Part shown: piece by piece, positions 30,545 to 45,100 of the stretch
How the letters are laid out: the number at the start of each line of letters is the position of its first letter
Position numbering within the stretch: position 1 is the first letter of the stretch
Position numbers and translations under genes: made by a program
Source of the DNA: Homalodisca vitripennis
Taxonomy: Eukaryota; Arthropoda; Insecta; Hemiptera; Cicadellidae
Assembly: GCF_021130785.1 (NCBI RefSeq)
Contig: NC_060214.1
Coordinates: 3,933,001-3,997,000 of the forward strand
Length of the DNA stretch: 64,000 nucleotides
Direction of reading: 5' to 3'
The notes under the pieces: generated by a model
What the model was told of the DNA's origin: nothing
What the model saw: only the letters and a program-made list of their open reading frames with translations
Databases searched by the model: none

Positions 30545-32285
30545 CTTTATCTGTAATTTAAATAGGAGTAATTAAGTGCTGCAGTTGCAACTTTTTTTTT
30601 ATTTTGTCCAATTGAAATACAATTTTGCATGTTACTGTTTTTCAATTATTCTTAGAAAGTGTTTTCTCGCAGTAAAAAGTATTTTTGGTTGCCATGCTAC
30701 TATGAGAAAAACCTGTAAATTAAAATAAAAACATTTTGTTGTTGTTGTAAATTAACTATATTAATAATACACTATCAATAAAAAGAAGCATAAAAGTTAC
30801 CCATCTACTACACTTAAATATCAGTAGATAAAGTTCCAAAATTTTAGTAAAAAAATGGTTACTATAAATCATGTTGTGAATTATTTGTAAATTTCATTAA
30901 ATTACTCATTTGGGCATATTTTTCACTCAGATCTAACACAACTTATTGACACAGAAATATGACTTTAAAAAAATTTTGTCCTCAAAGAGTTAATAAACAT
31001 TTGGATGACAATATAGTTGATATGTTTTTAATTCTTATGGTGTGTTTTTTTACTCTGTTTATTTGAGCATTTCTTTGTTGTGTTTTATAGCCATAATATT
31101 TATTTTATTCCTTGCTAACAGGAAACAAACTAAACATTAATATTCCAGCAATAAATTTAGAATAAATTTTGTTTTATTGATAATTTTTAATTAGTTTGAA
31201 CTATTTTTCAAAATTACTAATGGATTAGTTTTAAACAGTTACAACAAACATATAGCTAAAACAAATTTCCAAAATCTTGATTTTTTTTTTCAAACCATCC
31301 ATCATAGTAAAAAAGTTTTTAAACAAAGAAGCTGTTTTTATAAAATAAAACAATGTTTAATATGAAGAAATATTTTTACTATTTTATTTTACATAATTAC
31401 CACATTAAAAATATACTAGACTGTTTTTAAATTACTTTTTTATTGAAACAGTTACTTTTCAAGGAAAAACATTGGCACCAAAATTAACGTTTTATAGTTC
31501 TTTTGATAAAAAATCCAGGTTCTTATAATTAACAATTAGGGTATAAGTAAACTGTGTACACAAAAGGGGAAATGGTTCAATGGATGTAGCAGAGAGTAAA
31601 CAAGGAATAAAGTAAAACGCAAGAATTAATAATAAACATGTTATTCAAAATGAACATTTCATAATACAAAACAACGCTGGAGTAGCTTTGGCCAAAGCTT
31701 TGGCACATTGTCCCTTGTGAAGTTGTCGGTTCTGACCGCACTCCGTTCACAACTTGAGTAACGTAGGAAAGGCACTGTTAATGGCACAGGTTTGTGGAAC
31801 TTGATGTTTATAATAATAATAATCAGTATCGGCCACCTCTACCCATCCTCGACGACGTACACTAACAAACACTTAGATTAAAAACAATTCACGAGTAGAA
31901 AATCTGGTTTTAAAAAACACGCAGTACAAACGAATTACACCAAAACTGTTAAAATTCTTCAAGAGGGGGATTATTACACTTCAAGGGTATTTCGTAAGAC
32001 TTCTTACAAATTACACCGTCGAACTTACCAAATCAAAGTTTTTATCATATACGGGTAAACAATTGGGGAATGTCAAGAATATTTCTGTTCAACTTTCTTA
32101 GGGACCACAACGAAAACAATCTTAAATTAATTGTGAAACGTTCTTGCTACGTTATGGTTAATGTTATTTAAGAAATTATCTAAGTTAACAGTTACAGTAC
32201 ATCACAAACCTTAAGAAGAGTATCAAAGATTATCAAATAACATATTTCACCTCAAATATCCATTTAAACAGAAGAGGATAAAAAC
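30545..32285. other. AT-rich DNA downstream of the PAIP1-like gene
   Basis: No coding frame recognised. 31676-31860 is less AT-rich and includes the palindrome GCTTTGGCCAAAGC. It could be the distal 3' UTR of the minus-strand gene, but nothing confirms that. Confidence 0.35.
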
Positions 32286-32289
32286 AATG

Positions 32290-32640
32290 TTTTACGTTAT
32301 TAAATTCGATACAATGGTGGATTACAACTACGAGTACGATTCTTATAACGAGAGTATTATTAGTCAAATGTACCTTTATAAAAACATTATGTTGGTAAGA
32401 TATTCCCTGATTTGATTACGTTTTTAATAACAAATTTGAAAACAGTACGTATTAAAAACGTAATTAAATTCGATACAATGCTGAATACAACTACGACTTC
32501 ATTAAAGCGTACAATACTTATAATAAGAGTATTATTAGTCGAAGTACCTTTATAAAAACATTATGTTGGTAAGATATTCCCTGATTTTATTACGTTTTCA
32601 ATAACAAATTTTAAAATTGTACGTATTAAAAACGTAATAC
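32290..32640. repeat. Two-copy tandem duplication, about 170 bp
   Basis: The block TAAATTCGATACAATG, GAGTATTATTAGTC, ACCTTTATAAAAACATTATG, TTGGTAAGATATTCCCTGAT, GTACGTATTAAAAACGTAAT occurs twice, at about 32294-32465 and 32459-32640, with small differences. No coding capacity. Confidence 0.9.
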
Positions 32641-32944
32641 TAATATTATCATGTTGGTATCCTCTTAAAAACAAACTAAAACTCATCTCCTTTATTGCTA
32701 GTCACCTTACTAACTAACCAATAAGCAGTCTTACACAAGCACGTTGCTGTGCTTAACAGAGAACAATATATACATATAAATAATTAGTTATATAAAAATT
32801 CTATTAACACCTAAACATCTGAATATTAACAGTTGACTAGTAACTAAACGAGTTAGTTTCAACAGAAAGATAGGTCGCGGGTTGTAGTGGAAAGTATTGT
32901 ACAACCGAGAGACGGTAACGGTGTGGTGGACCCGGTGTCCTGCG

Positions 32945-33166
32945 TCAACGCGAGCCCGGGTAATAGTACATGACAGCGGACGCGGGCATCTGCCACTTGG
33001 ACGCTCGGAGCTCGATCAGCTGCAGCAGGGTGCTCTTAATCGGGCCCGCCGACGCTGGCGTCATGAACACGTCCCTTATGTTGAAAAACACTTGACTCAT
33101 CATTTTCGGTAGGTCGTGTTCCAAATCTTTACCGATCGACGTGAGGATGAAGAATATAGCCTCGAT
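32945..33166 (-). CDS. PAIP1-like last exon and stop
   Basis: Acceptor TAATTTTCAG. Encodes [20 protein letters not shown], then a helix pair and [13 protein letters not shown], ending YYYPGSR at TGA 32947-32945. The C-terminal E-x-R-A-x-x-W element followed by YYY resembles the end of MIF4GD. The exon is markedly GC-rich compared with its surroundings. Confidence 0.87.
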   Translation of the reverse strand: MEAIFFILTSIGKDLEHDLPKMMSQVFFNIRDVFMTPASAGPIKSTLLQLIELRASKWQMPASAVMYYYPGSR

Positions 33167-36100
33167 CTGAAAATTAAATTAGTGTTAGTATTCGTTTAGT
33201 GGAGTACTATCCTGTATCCGTATGATCAGACTTTATTAATTAGACCAAGCACCATAATGTAATCGATCAAGTCCTAGGAATATTGGTGTGTTGGATTTGT
33301 GAAGAGTTGGACATTTTTGCAGTATAGATTTTGTCGTTTTCACTGCCACTTTATAATGTCCGATGTTTTGTAGCTTTTTAACAGCTGTTAGTTATTCGTA
33401 AACAAATATGTTATAGCTGTTAGTTATTCATAAACAAACATGTTATAGCTGTTAGTTATTTATAAACAAATATGTTATATCTGTTAGTTATTCATAAACA
33501 AATATGTTATAGCTGTTAGTTATTCATAAACAAATATGTTATAGCTGTTAGTTATTCATAAAGAAATATGTCATGGCATCATGTCAGATGTGAGTTTTTA
33601 ATCAAGATAGAGTTTAATATCTTTATAAAGATAAAAATCTTTATTCATCAGTCTTTAGTGAGAGAGAGAGAGACAGTGACAAAGACAAAATATTTGATGA
33701 TTGTTAAACTATTCTTGATTCAACATTTATTGATTCTAGAATGCTGCAACTACTACGTTGTGAAAAATACTCGGGCGAAAGAGATTTTATTAGAATAGAA
33801 TAGAATAGAATAGAATAGAATAGAATATTCTTTATTGCACATATTCTTGGAGAACAGGGCAAAAGTCATGTTTATGTTACAATTGGGTGTATGAGTTATT
33901 GTTTGTCAAAAATTGTGTGTTCTACATTGAACAAATTCTTGGATTGTGTAAATTGGTCGTCGCTCCAGTAGCCAGTTTTCTCAAGGAGGCTTTTGAAGTT
34001 CTTTTCTGGCAGTCTTCTTAGGGATTCAGGTAGAATGTTGAAGAACATTGCTCCTCGATAAGAAGGTTTCCTCTCAAATAAGCTGAGATGATGTTGATTT
34101 AGGAGAAAGTTGCTCCTGTGTCTGGTTTTATAGGAGTGTCTGTCTCCAGTCCTTGCTTGCCCTGATTTGATTGTATAGAGGATTGTCTCTTGGATGTAGA
34201 GTCCTACTACAGTCAGAATTCTCAGTTCTTTTGAAGGCTGTTCGGCATGTGTCAAGTGGTCCTAGTCCTTTTAGAGCTCTAATTGTCCTTTTTTGTAGAA
34301 CCAGCACCCTTTGGAGATTTGAGATTGTCGTGCCTCCCCAGGCTATCAGGCCGTATCTCAAGTGAGATTCAAACAACGAGTAGTATGCTGTCATAGCTAC
34401 ATCAGTGTTGCTGATTTGTGCAATTCTCCTTATTGCGTAAAGACTGCTATTTAGTTTTTGACAGAGCTGGTTGATGTGTGGTTCCCAAGATAAATTTCGG
34501 TCCAAGGTGAGTCCTAAATATTTTCCGAATTCTATTGTAGTTACTTCTGGGAGACCATGATAGTTATTTTGAGTAGCTGTTAAAAATTAGTTGTTGGGTT
34601 TTTGATTCATTTTAAAACCAAAATCATTTAGGTTGCAATATTGTTTAGCCATATTGAAAGCTACAAAGGAGTCAATGTTCTAGTTGATCTTTGTTTTTTG
34701 TTTGCTACAATAAGGGCTGTATCATCAGCGTACATTACCATTTCACAATGGTTTTGAAGGTATTCTGGAAAGTCGCTAGTCAGAAGGATATACAAGACAG
34801 GTCCAAGAACAGAGCCTTGCGGCACTCCTCTGCTTACTGGTAGTGGTTCAGATTTTACTTTTTTGACTGTGTTGTGTGTAGTGTAAGTAATTTCCTTTCC
34901 ACAATCTGTGTCCTATTGCTGAGGTAGCTCTTGAACCAGTCTATTTCTTTGTCCAATGATTCCCAGAGTTTGCAGTTTTTTTGTAATGAGCTTGTGGTCT
35001 AGACAATCGAAGGCCTTGGGTAAAGTCCAAAAGTATACTTGTGGCTATATATCCTGCTTCCAATTTATCAATGATGGTTTTCAATTAGTTGGACCAGTGC
35101 TGTTGCTGTAGATCTGTCTTTTACAAAACCATGTTGTCTCGAGTAAGAAGGTGGTGCTGTTTGAGATGGTCCAGTAGTCTAGTTAGCACTACTCGCTCCA
35201 GGATTTTGGAAAAAGTGGAGATAAGTGAGATTGGCCGATAACTGGTGGCTTCGTCAGTTGCTCCAGTCTTATATTTTGGATACATTTTTGCGAGTTTCAA
35301 CCCGCTGGGAAAAGTCCCTTGTAAAAGTGATTTGTTTATAATAGTTGTTAGTGGAGTGATAATTTCATGTTTGCATTGTTTGACCAATTTAGAAGATATT
35401 TCATCGTCTCCTGTTGATGTTTTTGATTTTAAGGTGTCTATGATGTCTCCGACTTCTATTTCATTTGTCTCCTGGAAAATTAGTCTTGGTATTTGGGGTA
35501 TGTAATTTGGTTCTATTGTGTGTGTTGTTTCGTTGTTCATTTCCTTTGGTATCAAGTGTTCTGTCAGCAATTGTAGCAAAGAAGCTATTTAAGTAATTGG
35601 CAATGTCTATTGGAGAGTCTGATGCGTAGTCCTGTATGTTTAAGCGTTTCAAGTTGAGTTTTTTCTGATCTCTCTTTTCTTTCATTATTAATCACTTTCC
35701 ACATGGCTTTTGATTTGTTGTCAGATCTTTCAATGTAGGAGGAGTTAAGCTGTTTTCTTAGTGTTTTTAGTTTTAAATCGTAGGATTTTTTCCTTTGGGC
35801 TGTTTCTTTTTTGTCGTCAGGATGGCCCGTAATGTGTTCTCGATTTAGTGCTTCTAAGTATGCATTTTTTAGCGCCTGGCTTTCATCATCCCATATATTC
35901 TTGGTGGGATTTCTTTTATGTTTTACTATTTTTGAGAGGGCAGGCTATGTTCATTGCAGATTGGAGGATCCCATGAAACGCTTTATAAGCAGCATCCACA
36001 TTGTCTGTGAGCATAACTTGTGACCAGTCCTGTGCTTGTAGATTATACCTCAGTTCTTCTACGGTTTCTTGTGTTAAATTGTCTTTTGTATGATTGTGTC

Positions 36101-39100
36101 TGCGTGGGGCTTGTCATGTTTGTAGAGATAAAGCATAACTGGGCATGTGATCTGAGAGGCCTGTTTTTTAGCACTCTGGTTGATATTTCAGTTTCGTTAA
36201 TGTTTGTGCATATGAAATCTATAGAAGTTCTTGCTGTGACTGGTTATTCTTGTAGGGGGTAGGTGAAGTCTGCTCAGTCCATAGCCGTGAATCATATCGT
36301 CCAAGTTTCTTCTGTCGTTGCTTGCCACCAGGTTGTCTACATTGACATCCCCTATTACGAGTACCGGGTTTTTAAAAAGATGTTATTTTGTCCAATTCAG
36401 ATGATAAAATATCTAATGCTTCTTCCAAGTTGCTACTAGGTGGCCTGTATAAACCTAAAAGGTGCAAGAATCCTTGTTTCATCTCAGTTTTTAGAAGGAT
36501 GGTTTCACATATAAGTTCTGATGTGGTTCCTGATAAGGATATTACTGTAATTTTAATTTTAAGGTTTAAGTTTGCAAAGACAGCCACTCCACCTTTTCTG
36601 TGCTGTTGTCTATTAAAGCTGCCTATAAGTCTGTAGCCAAGGATTCTAGTGCTCTCCAGCTTTTCGTTGTTTAAGCCATGCTCAGTAAGTATTAGTAAGT
36701 CTGGTTTGTTGTTGTGGAGAAAATGAGCAAGTCTGTCGGTTTTGTTCTGAAGGCCGTCAATATTTTGGTGTGCAATCATAAGTTTCTGGTGCTTATTCCT
36801 AGGTTTGGAAGAATTTATATTTTGGGGATTTTGATTTATTTTTTAGTTCTTGTGCTGTTGCTAATTTCGCTCAGCTAATGTCCTTGTGGAACTTGATTTT
36901 GGTTTTTTCTAAAAAAGAGTCAAGTTGGTGGGTCGCATCCTGTGAAGAGGTTTGAGTCTGAGGTCCTGGTTGTGTAGGAGACTGGTTAGGCATATATGAG
37001 GAGGCAGTTTCACATAATACAGAGGGTTTGCCGTATTTTTTTACATTGTCTTTATAAATGTTAATATTGTCCTTGTACTCATCAATGTGACGGTTGAAGA
37101 ACTCCTCGATACTTTCTCCTTCTTTTCTGATTTTTGCTAAAGCTGGTGGTGATCTTGAGATCTTATGGGAAGATGTGGAAGGTGAAGTTATTTTAAGGCC
37201 AGGCATTGCTGATGTTGGTGTCGTCAGAGGACTCGTTTCAGAGGCTTGTCGCCCTGGTTGTTTTCTTGAGTCCTGTCCTTGGAGTGTTGCAGCCTCCTTG
37301 CATTTGGCAACTTGCAATGCTACACTGAACTGAGTCTTCTTTTTTGTTTTTGGAGATTTTTTTTGATACATTAAATTTAGAGCAGTTATTTTTTCTGACT
37401 TAGATGTGATGTCATTTTGTGGGGATTTGGGGTTTGAGAGCAAGTTTCCCCAACTTGTTCTTTTAATTTTTGTATTTCACACTCTGTTTCATATTACCTT
37501 CTTTTAAGGGCAGTCAATTCGGTAATTGTTATCAATTACTGCACTATCTATTACTTGCATATCTATTACTGCACTATAAATCTGAACTCCAAAAAGTTAT
37601 CAGATTAAGATACATTGGAATTTCGATACTCAATTATTTACAAATTGAATTAAACCTAAAAGTACCATAAAGGAGTTTAAAAAATCAAACTGTAATGCGT
37701 TAAACTATTAAATAACAACTAAAAATTATAAACAAATCATACTAATAATTAACATTTTATATATTTGTATTATATACAGGGTGTCCCACGAGTAACCTGA
37801 CAAACTTCTCAGGTGGTTTCCTCTCATTAAAAAGGTTCATATAAACATATGTCCGAAAGTGCTTTGTTTAGTGAGCTACGTCTAGCGAAAGATTTCACCC
37901 ATTTTGTAAGAAAGGACGGAAATAAAGCGAAACTGATGATTTTATAGTGTGAAGATAGTTGTTAAATTTATTGGATTTTATGTAAAATGAACTGAAAAAT
38001 TGAATAAAATACATCCCAACCTGTTAGACCACCCATATCTGAGATATCAGATAACATTTGCAAATTTTGGTCTCTAAAGACATGCTTTGTTTAGATTTGA
38101 AGTACATTAACTTCATTAAATGGATAATAAACACACAAACTTTTTAACCAAAACTTCTAGATAATTTACTTCCTAAGAGAATAATGTAAAATAGGCTAAT
38201 AATAAACAAACACAAAGTTAAAAGAATTAATGTTTAATGAAATCAACCCACACGAAAAATAAAACAGAAAATGCAATATCTGTTTATTAAATGAACGTTC
38301 TTTGTAAAAACAATACATTTTAATTGTTGATCTTTGCTAATCTTTTATTCTAATTTAAGGAGAAACTACCTAAGTAGTTTGTTGGGTTACTTGTGGGACA
38401 CCCTGTATAAAAGGGTGTTATAACCACCCTGTATAGTGGTTATAAAACAAAAAAAATTTTACATTTACGCATATTAAGGCTTTTTGAAATGGATACTAAC
38501 TTATTACATATACTATATGAATATATTTACATTCACTTCTGTTGCCATTGGCTATTAAAATCAAATAATGCAAGGTATGGATTCTAAAGGCAGCTGGAAC
38601 GAGGACTGTTCACGTCCAGTTCTAGATGGCCTTGGTTTCCACGACAAATATTGTCTTACCTCTATTTTAGAGAGAGGTTTGGCTTGCAGACAGTCAATGA
38701 AACATTTGGAGAGTAGAGTCAACAACATAATTTGTGGCGGTACACCATCATACTGAGTTTTCAATTGGAGTTGGCTCCTTTTCAGCTGTAACAGAACAAG
38801 TCATATTCGTATAACTTTCAAGGCCAAGTAAAACTATAAACTAGGTGTCAATGAAATCGCAATAGACAAAATCAGAAAGGTATACGAGTACAAGGTTGTC
38901 CGTAAAGTATCCACCTGTGTTCATATCTTCGTACTGGTGTTATTCTTCGTCATCCGGGCGGTGGCTTCCTTCCAAATAGTCCCCATTTGATTGAACCACA
39001 CGGTCCCAGCGGTGCTTCCAAATCTTAAAGCAATCCTCAAATTTAGATTTTGGAATGGCCTTCAGATTGCGCGTCACATACTTCAAATCGTTTCAATGTC

Positions 39101-42100
39101 GTTAAACCGCTTTCCTAAGAGCGCCATTTTCAATTTTGGGAACATCCAAAAGTCACAGGGAGCTATGTTGGGACTGAATGGAGGCTGTAATAATCTTCTT
39201 AAGGACATTTTCATCATCACTGACCATTTTCAAATTGTTCAGAGTGATATCACCCTAAAGTTTTTTCTGCTCAGTTGTGAGCAATTTCAGAATGAATTTT
39301 GCACACAAGCAAGTCATTCCTAAAATCATATTCAAAATTTCAGTAATATTTGGTGCTCCGAGATCTTTTTCTAGTTCATGAACTATCAATCGACGATCAC
39401 ATTCAATCGCAGGCAACACACGCTCGATGTTTCCAGTGTTGTTGTCAGTACAGTTCGGCCAGAACGAGGGTCATTGTCAACAGATGTGTAGCCTTTTTTG
39501 AACCACCTCTATCGTTCTTATTTGTGTTGTGCTCACGTTTTCTCCAAAACTATATAAAGGCCTTATATTTCCTCCAAAAGGCCTTCTCTATAATTTCTAT
39601 CATTTCCATACAACTCTTGTTGAGATTGAATCAAAACTTGATGCAAATTTGTTGATCTATTTTTTCTGTCATTCTTATCAGTATACAAATTCGACTAACA
39701 GAAAAAAAACACGTGAGAAATAAACACATGTTGTGCACGACCCAAGGTGATCAGTCAGAAACTACGACTTTCAGTTTGTTACACTCATACTCACAGAGGC
39801 TGCTCAGGCAAGAAGATATAAATGCATGTCGAATACTTTTCTGACAGACCTTGTATTCATATCTAAGAGAAATATATTTGTACACTACAGAATTTTTGGA
39901 CTCCTATCGCATGGCAATGATAATGTTGTTATGATATTCAATAAAAATATTAAGTGTCAGTGTTTTAGTACAACTTTTGGTTCATTACTGCAACCGATCT
40001 TGAACGTGAATATAAATTATATTTACTCCATTTGTAATTTTCATATATACTAGCTTATTCACAATATCCTTTACTTGTGTTGCACATGGAAATATATTTA
40101 CAGAACAAATCTGTGTGTGTGATAATAAAATTCCGTTTAAAACCACTACACATAATTTGCAATATTTTGAGACTGAATACAATACAACAAATTAAATGTC
40201 TTAACTATTAATACAACAAACTTTTGAATAATTTTTAATATTCAGAGATAAACTCAATGAAGTCTAATGATGCTGTATACAACCTCTCATACAACATATA
40301 AACCGAACGTTTCACTCTCCAAACTCCTCTTACCCACTCTCCTGTTATGAATGTGGAGGGATACTTACTTGTACATACATTTCGTTCAGGAAGGTCATGT
40401 ACTGCCGGTACCGACCGACTTCCAGTAGCTGTAGAACGCAACACCTTGTCTCTCTCCTGATATGAGAGCTGACACGTGTTTAACAGCGATTCTAAGAAAG
40501 TTTCTTTCTTCTCATTCTGTAACAAATTGATAACACACATTCTGTTATTAATGTGATTTTATATAATCATAATTTTCAGTAAAACATTACGAGTAGTAAC
40601 ATTAATCCTCGAGGGATGTTGGTTAATTTGTATTATTCTATGATGATAATGAAGTTGAGGACTTTTCTTTGAGTGAGAAACTGTGCAGTGATGTTGGTAA
40701 GAGAAATGAGGAGGAAAAAGATTCAGACCTCTCATTGCTTAGCTTATTTGGTATTCCGTACAGCCAATGGTAACGATTATACATAAATATCGGATTGCAC
40801 GGATCCTAATTTTTGAAGTATCAAGGGGAATAAAACTGTGCAAATTTTGGAAATTATACACTGTGTCAAGCCTACATTAAAAACTGTAATATTATAAACC
40901 ATAGAACACAGTACTGTAATAAAGAGATTTAAGTGTAGGAGACAGTTATGAGTTGATTTTCATGAATGAAATTACTAAGTAGAACTAAAACATCACGTAG
41001 TGCAAATTCCACCATCACAAGGAATTTGGTTTCTCAAAGATTGAACAAAATTAGGTCAGTGAAAACCAAAATTTTTTAAAATTGATCCTAATAACTAATA
41101 AACAATTTTGTGTGCAGTGGCAATGTCTTTTTTCCTTATTTCTTGTGGTACTGTGGTTTAGATACATTTCACAAGGTTAGATTAATTCTTTGTTAAAAAT
41201 GTAGACAATATTGCATTGTTGATGTAATATCTGGTGACTCAAATAGCATTAGATAATGATTGCACTGACAGCACTTAACCCTCTGCTTGATTCATATGAA
41301 ATATTAATTTTACAAAAAAAAATCAATCAGGTTCATATGTGGTGTTAGTTTTTTGGAACATTGTAAACCTTTATTTATAAACTTAAAAAATTCATACTAT
41401 TTTCAACTTATACATATATGACTTAGTTTTGTATACTTTTCAATACCCTAACAATATTAAGTATGCTGATCATAGCTACAATACTAGGAGTAACGCAAGT
41501 AGGCTTACTACTGTACAATCAATTTCTGCAGACTAAATAAAACCATTAATAGTCACCAGGTTGTTTCACTAAAAATTTAAAACAAATTACGTAATGTAAT
41601 AAATATATACCCTAAAAAAGTGTTTTCCAGTAAATTTTATAATTGGCTTCTAAACAATCCTTTTTATTCTGTAGATGAATGTTTTGCTGTATCCCATATT
41701 AATTTATAATTATATCTAAAGCTAACTAAGGATAATTGTTTATATATTTTATGGATGTGTTTACATATGACTTATATTTTAGTATGTAAACATGTATTTA
41801 TTTATTGACTTGGCTACTGGCTGTAAAGTGACTTTGTCGATGAGTGCAAAAACTTAATATGACAATAAATATTATTATTATTATATTATGTCACTGTCTG
41901 CTTTGCTCAAAATAATAGCAGTTAAAATTACTCCTGTTTCTATTTAACTGACCCTCTAACAATAAATTGAACTTTAAGAAGTGATTAATAAAATTATTTT
42001 AACCACTTTGGTGTCAACATCCAGATAACCATTCTCAAAATCCTGTTTCCGGACGTTTTGATAAATATGTTCGAAATGTCTGAATGTTAAAGTTTATTTT

Positions 42101-45100
42101 ATATCTATCCAACATATGTGAATATTGTGTAAAACATGTCATATAACACATATATAGCTGAACTACTACAACAGGTGATAACTAAAATGGCCAGTCGTTA
42201 AGTATATGCGAAAAAGTGAACATGGTTCTTTTGGAAAAACACTAAAACTTTTGTTTTATTGAAGATAAATTGATACAAACAGGTAGTGAGTTTTTATGTT
42301 ATTGGTTTTTTTACATGTGGGATTTGTTTAGTGTGTCTTTAAGGGCTCTTTTTAAAAATGTTAAAAAATAATCAAGGCATGATTTTTTAAATTTCTGTTT
42401 ATTTTTCTCAATGTTTAAGCGTTTTTTTTAGCACAGAAAATATTCATATAAAATTTTTTTAAGGAACGATTTGTTAAAGTAATTAATTGTGCGTTTGTAG
42501 AATACAAATGAAAAGTGGCTCATTAAAAGATTGTCTCAAGTTTAGAACGGAAAATGCATCAAATAATATATTAGTGATCAGTGATTTTTCTGAAGGATAA
42601 TGATCACTGTTGACTTTAATCACTAACTTTATTAGCCATTGAGCTATCATTTGCATGAAAAAGCTTCTTCAACTATTAAAATTATATACAAAAAGACTAA
42701 AAATACATATTTACTAAGTATTTAGTAAATAATTTTTATTTTAATTCTAATTAATACTAATATCTAATCTTTCTTATATTAACCTGCAAAAATACAGATT
42801 AAAAAATTATTTAGATATTTTTTGTTTAAATTTGTTTTTGACAATGGAAGGATTGTGAAGGAAACAGGATTTTCCGGATATTTGCCATCGTTCAGTAGTA
42901 CAAAAAAATCAGTAGCACTACGTTTCGAGATCTACAATCTGATCTCTTCTTCAGGTAAATAAATAACTAACCTAACACATAATTACTAGGTTAAAGTTCG
43001 GGTTAAACTAAATTCAACAGGCTAATTGTGTAAAACTTTCCTAACTCTACTTGTTGAGTCAGCTTAGCTGGTTCAGGAAGTTTATTAAAGAATCTTATAG
43101 AATTCTACGTAAGAATCAGGACTGATTTTGAAAGTTTACATTAAGATTCATTAAAATGTTTTTTGAGCTAGTTTTGTGACTGCATATCTTTTTAGATATA
43201 AAACTATCCATATGTAATTTTGTAAAATTAAAAACTGTTTAATGCATACATTTTCCTTGAACAGAGCTCTATAGTAATTCACAATGGCTGCCCCTGCTAA
43301 AATACCTTCTGCCTTATTCTGTTTTACAAGAATTTCTAATACATGAGCGGAATGTCCCGATAAAATTATTCCATATGTTAAAAAAGACCAAAATTAATAG
43401 TTCTTAAATACTTGGCTTGAATTAGGGGTTCAATTTTATAAAATACATAAAAAACTGTTGATAGTTCAACATTTACTTCGTTCACATGTGGAGTTCAGGT
43501 TAATTTTGTATCCAGATGAATTCATAAAAATTTACTGAAGATGTCATTTTCCTTATTACTAAGTTTCAAAATAATCTACTTTGTTTTATTAGTGTTTAAT
43601 GTTAATTCATTTACATGAAACCAAATTTGTGCTGCTTTTTAGCTTCTCAAAGTTTTACTTTTAAGATGAGATAGATTGCTGTAAGATGTACTTCAGCATG
43701 GTACAGAAAATCTTCGTTGAACATTCTTCAGAACCTGCGATGGAAATCATTCAAGCTCAAAGTTAAATATGTTTATTAATGATATATTCCTGCAGTAAAG
43801 TACGTTTAACACTTACTTCAATGATACTAATACAAATTTTCGCAGCACATTCAGCGTAGCGTCTATCACTCGTCGCTCGCTCAACAATCAGCTTGGCGAG
43901 CGTCATCAATGAGCGAGCCGACATCTCGTTGGGGTCTACAAACAAAAAATAAATATTTTTCAGTAATATTTACCTAAAGAAATCTCTTTATCTATGCACA
44001 GCAATATAAGATATCTTAAACTAGTACTGTATATACATATTTGGTATCAGTTGGAAGCTGTTATACTCTAAATGTTTCATCAAAGTACATTTACAGACCT
44101 GTAATATTAAATGTTTTATTTTTCCGCCTGAGCATATTTAATTTGTCTATACAGTAAATAAACATACTGTTAACAAAGTGCCGCATAAGCTTGATAACTC
44201 CCAAATGATTACAGGTTTACTCCATGATTACTCCACCTATAAATCTACTTTTTGAAGAAACTACCATTTTTTGTCATGCCAGGGGGATGGCCCGCAAGGA
44301 GTCAGAAATAAATCTTAAACGAGAGCATAGGCCATCAAATTAAAGCTCTTTATTAATAGAGTACAATGCCGCAAATCTGACCTCAAAAGGTTCATTCTTT
44401 AAAAAATTACGGTGGTTCAAAGTTTGAAACATTTACAACATTTGAAACATTAGGTCCTGTTCAAGATGGTTTAATATTCTTGCTTTGGCTAAAGTTGTGA
44501 AAGTTAAACTTAGTAAATGAATACTGGACTTAAGAAATAGTTTTAAAGGTAGTTAGTGACTCTTCAGATCCAGCGGAAGATGGTCTACAAAGGGATAAAA
44601 AAATTACATAAACTTTGCTCAAGATGTACCATATTTTAAAAGGGGTTATACTTTGAACATCTGCCATTTCATACCAGATTAACCTTTTTAAGTGCTCTTT
44701 GCTGTAATCATCTCTGCTAAACAACCCCTTTCTCGTCGTTCTTTAATTTAAGAGCAGAGTTTTAGTAAAATGACCTTGATGTTTTTCTCTATAAGAATAG
44801 TGTTAATGCAGTTTATACCCTTATTTTTTATCAAAGCCTTTTGGGAGATGTCTCATTTTAAACATATAATTAATATGCACCTAAACGCTTTTAATTTTTG
44901 TACACTATATACTTTTGAAATATAAAAATGATGAAAATAACAAAGATTGGGATAATTTTCTAAATAATCCACAAAAAATATACACATAATTTTATGACAA
45001 AGAATATGAGTGTAAAATTGCATAAGGCTTAACATTATTGTTATGAAGAAAATCTCACGGTTATTTTACTATAGCCGGTTCTCAAGCAAAATAAATGTGC

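Noticed and set aside
32897..33112. 71-codon plus-strand frame
   Set aside because: It is the shadow of the GC-rich last exon of the PAIP1-like gene on the minus strand.
33383..33575. CRISPR-like array of regular units
   Set aside because: The 32 bp units are contiguous with no unique spacers, and this is a eukaryotic intron; it is a minisatellite.
35245..35505. 86-codon plus-strand frame
   Set aside because: Antisense shadow of the reverse transcriptase of the 33.8-37.4 kb LINE.
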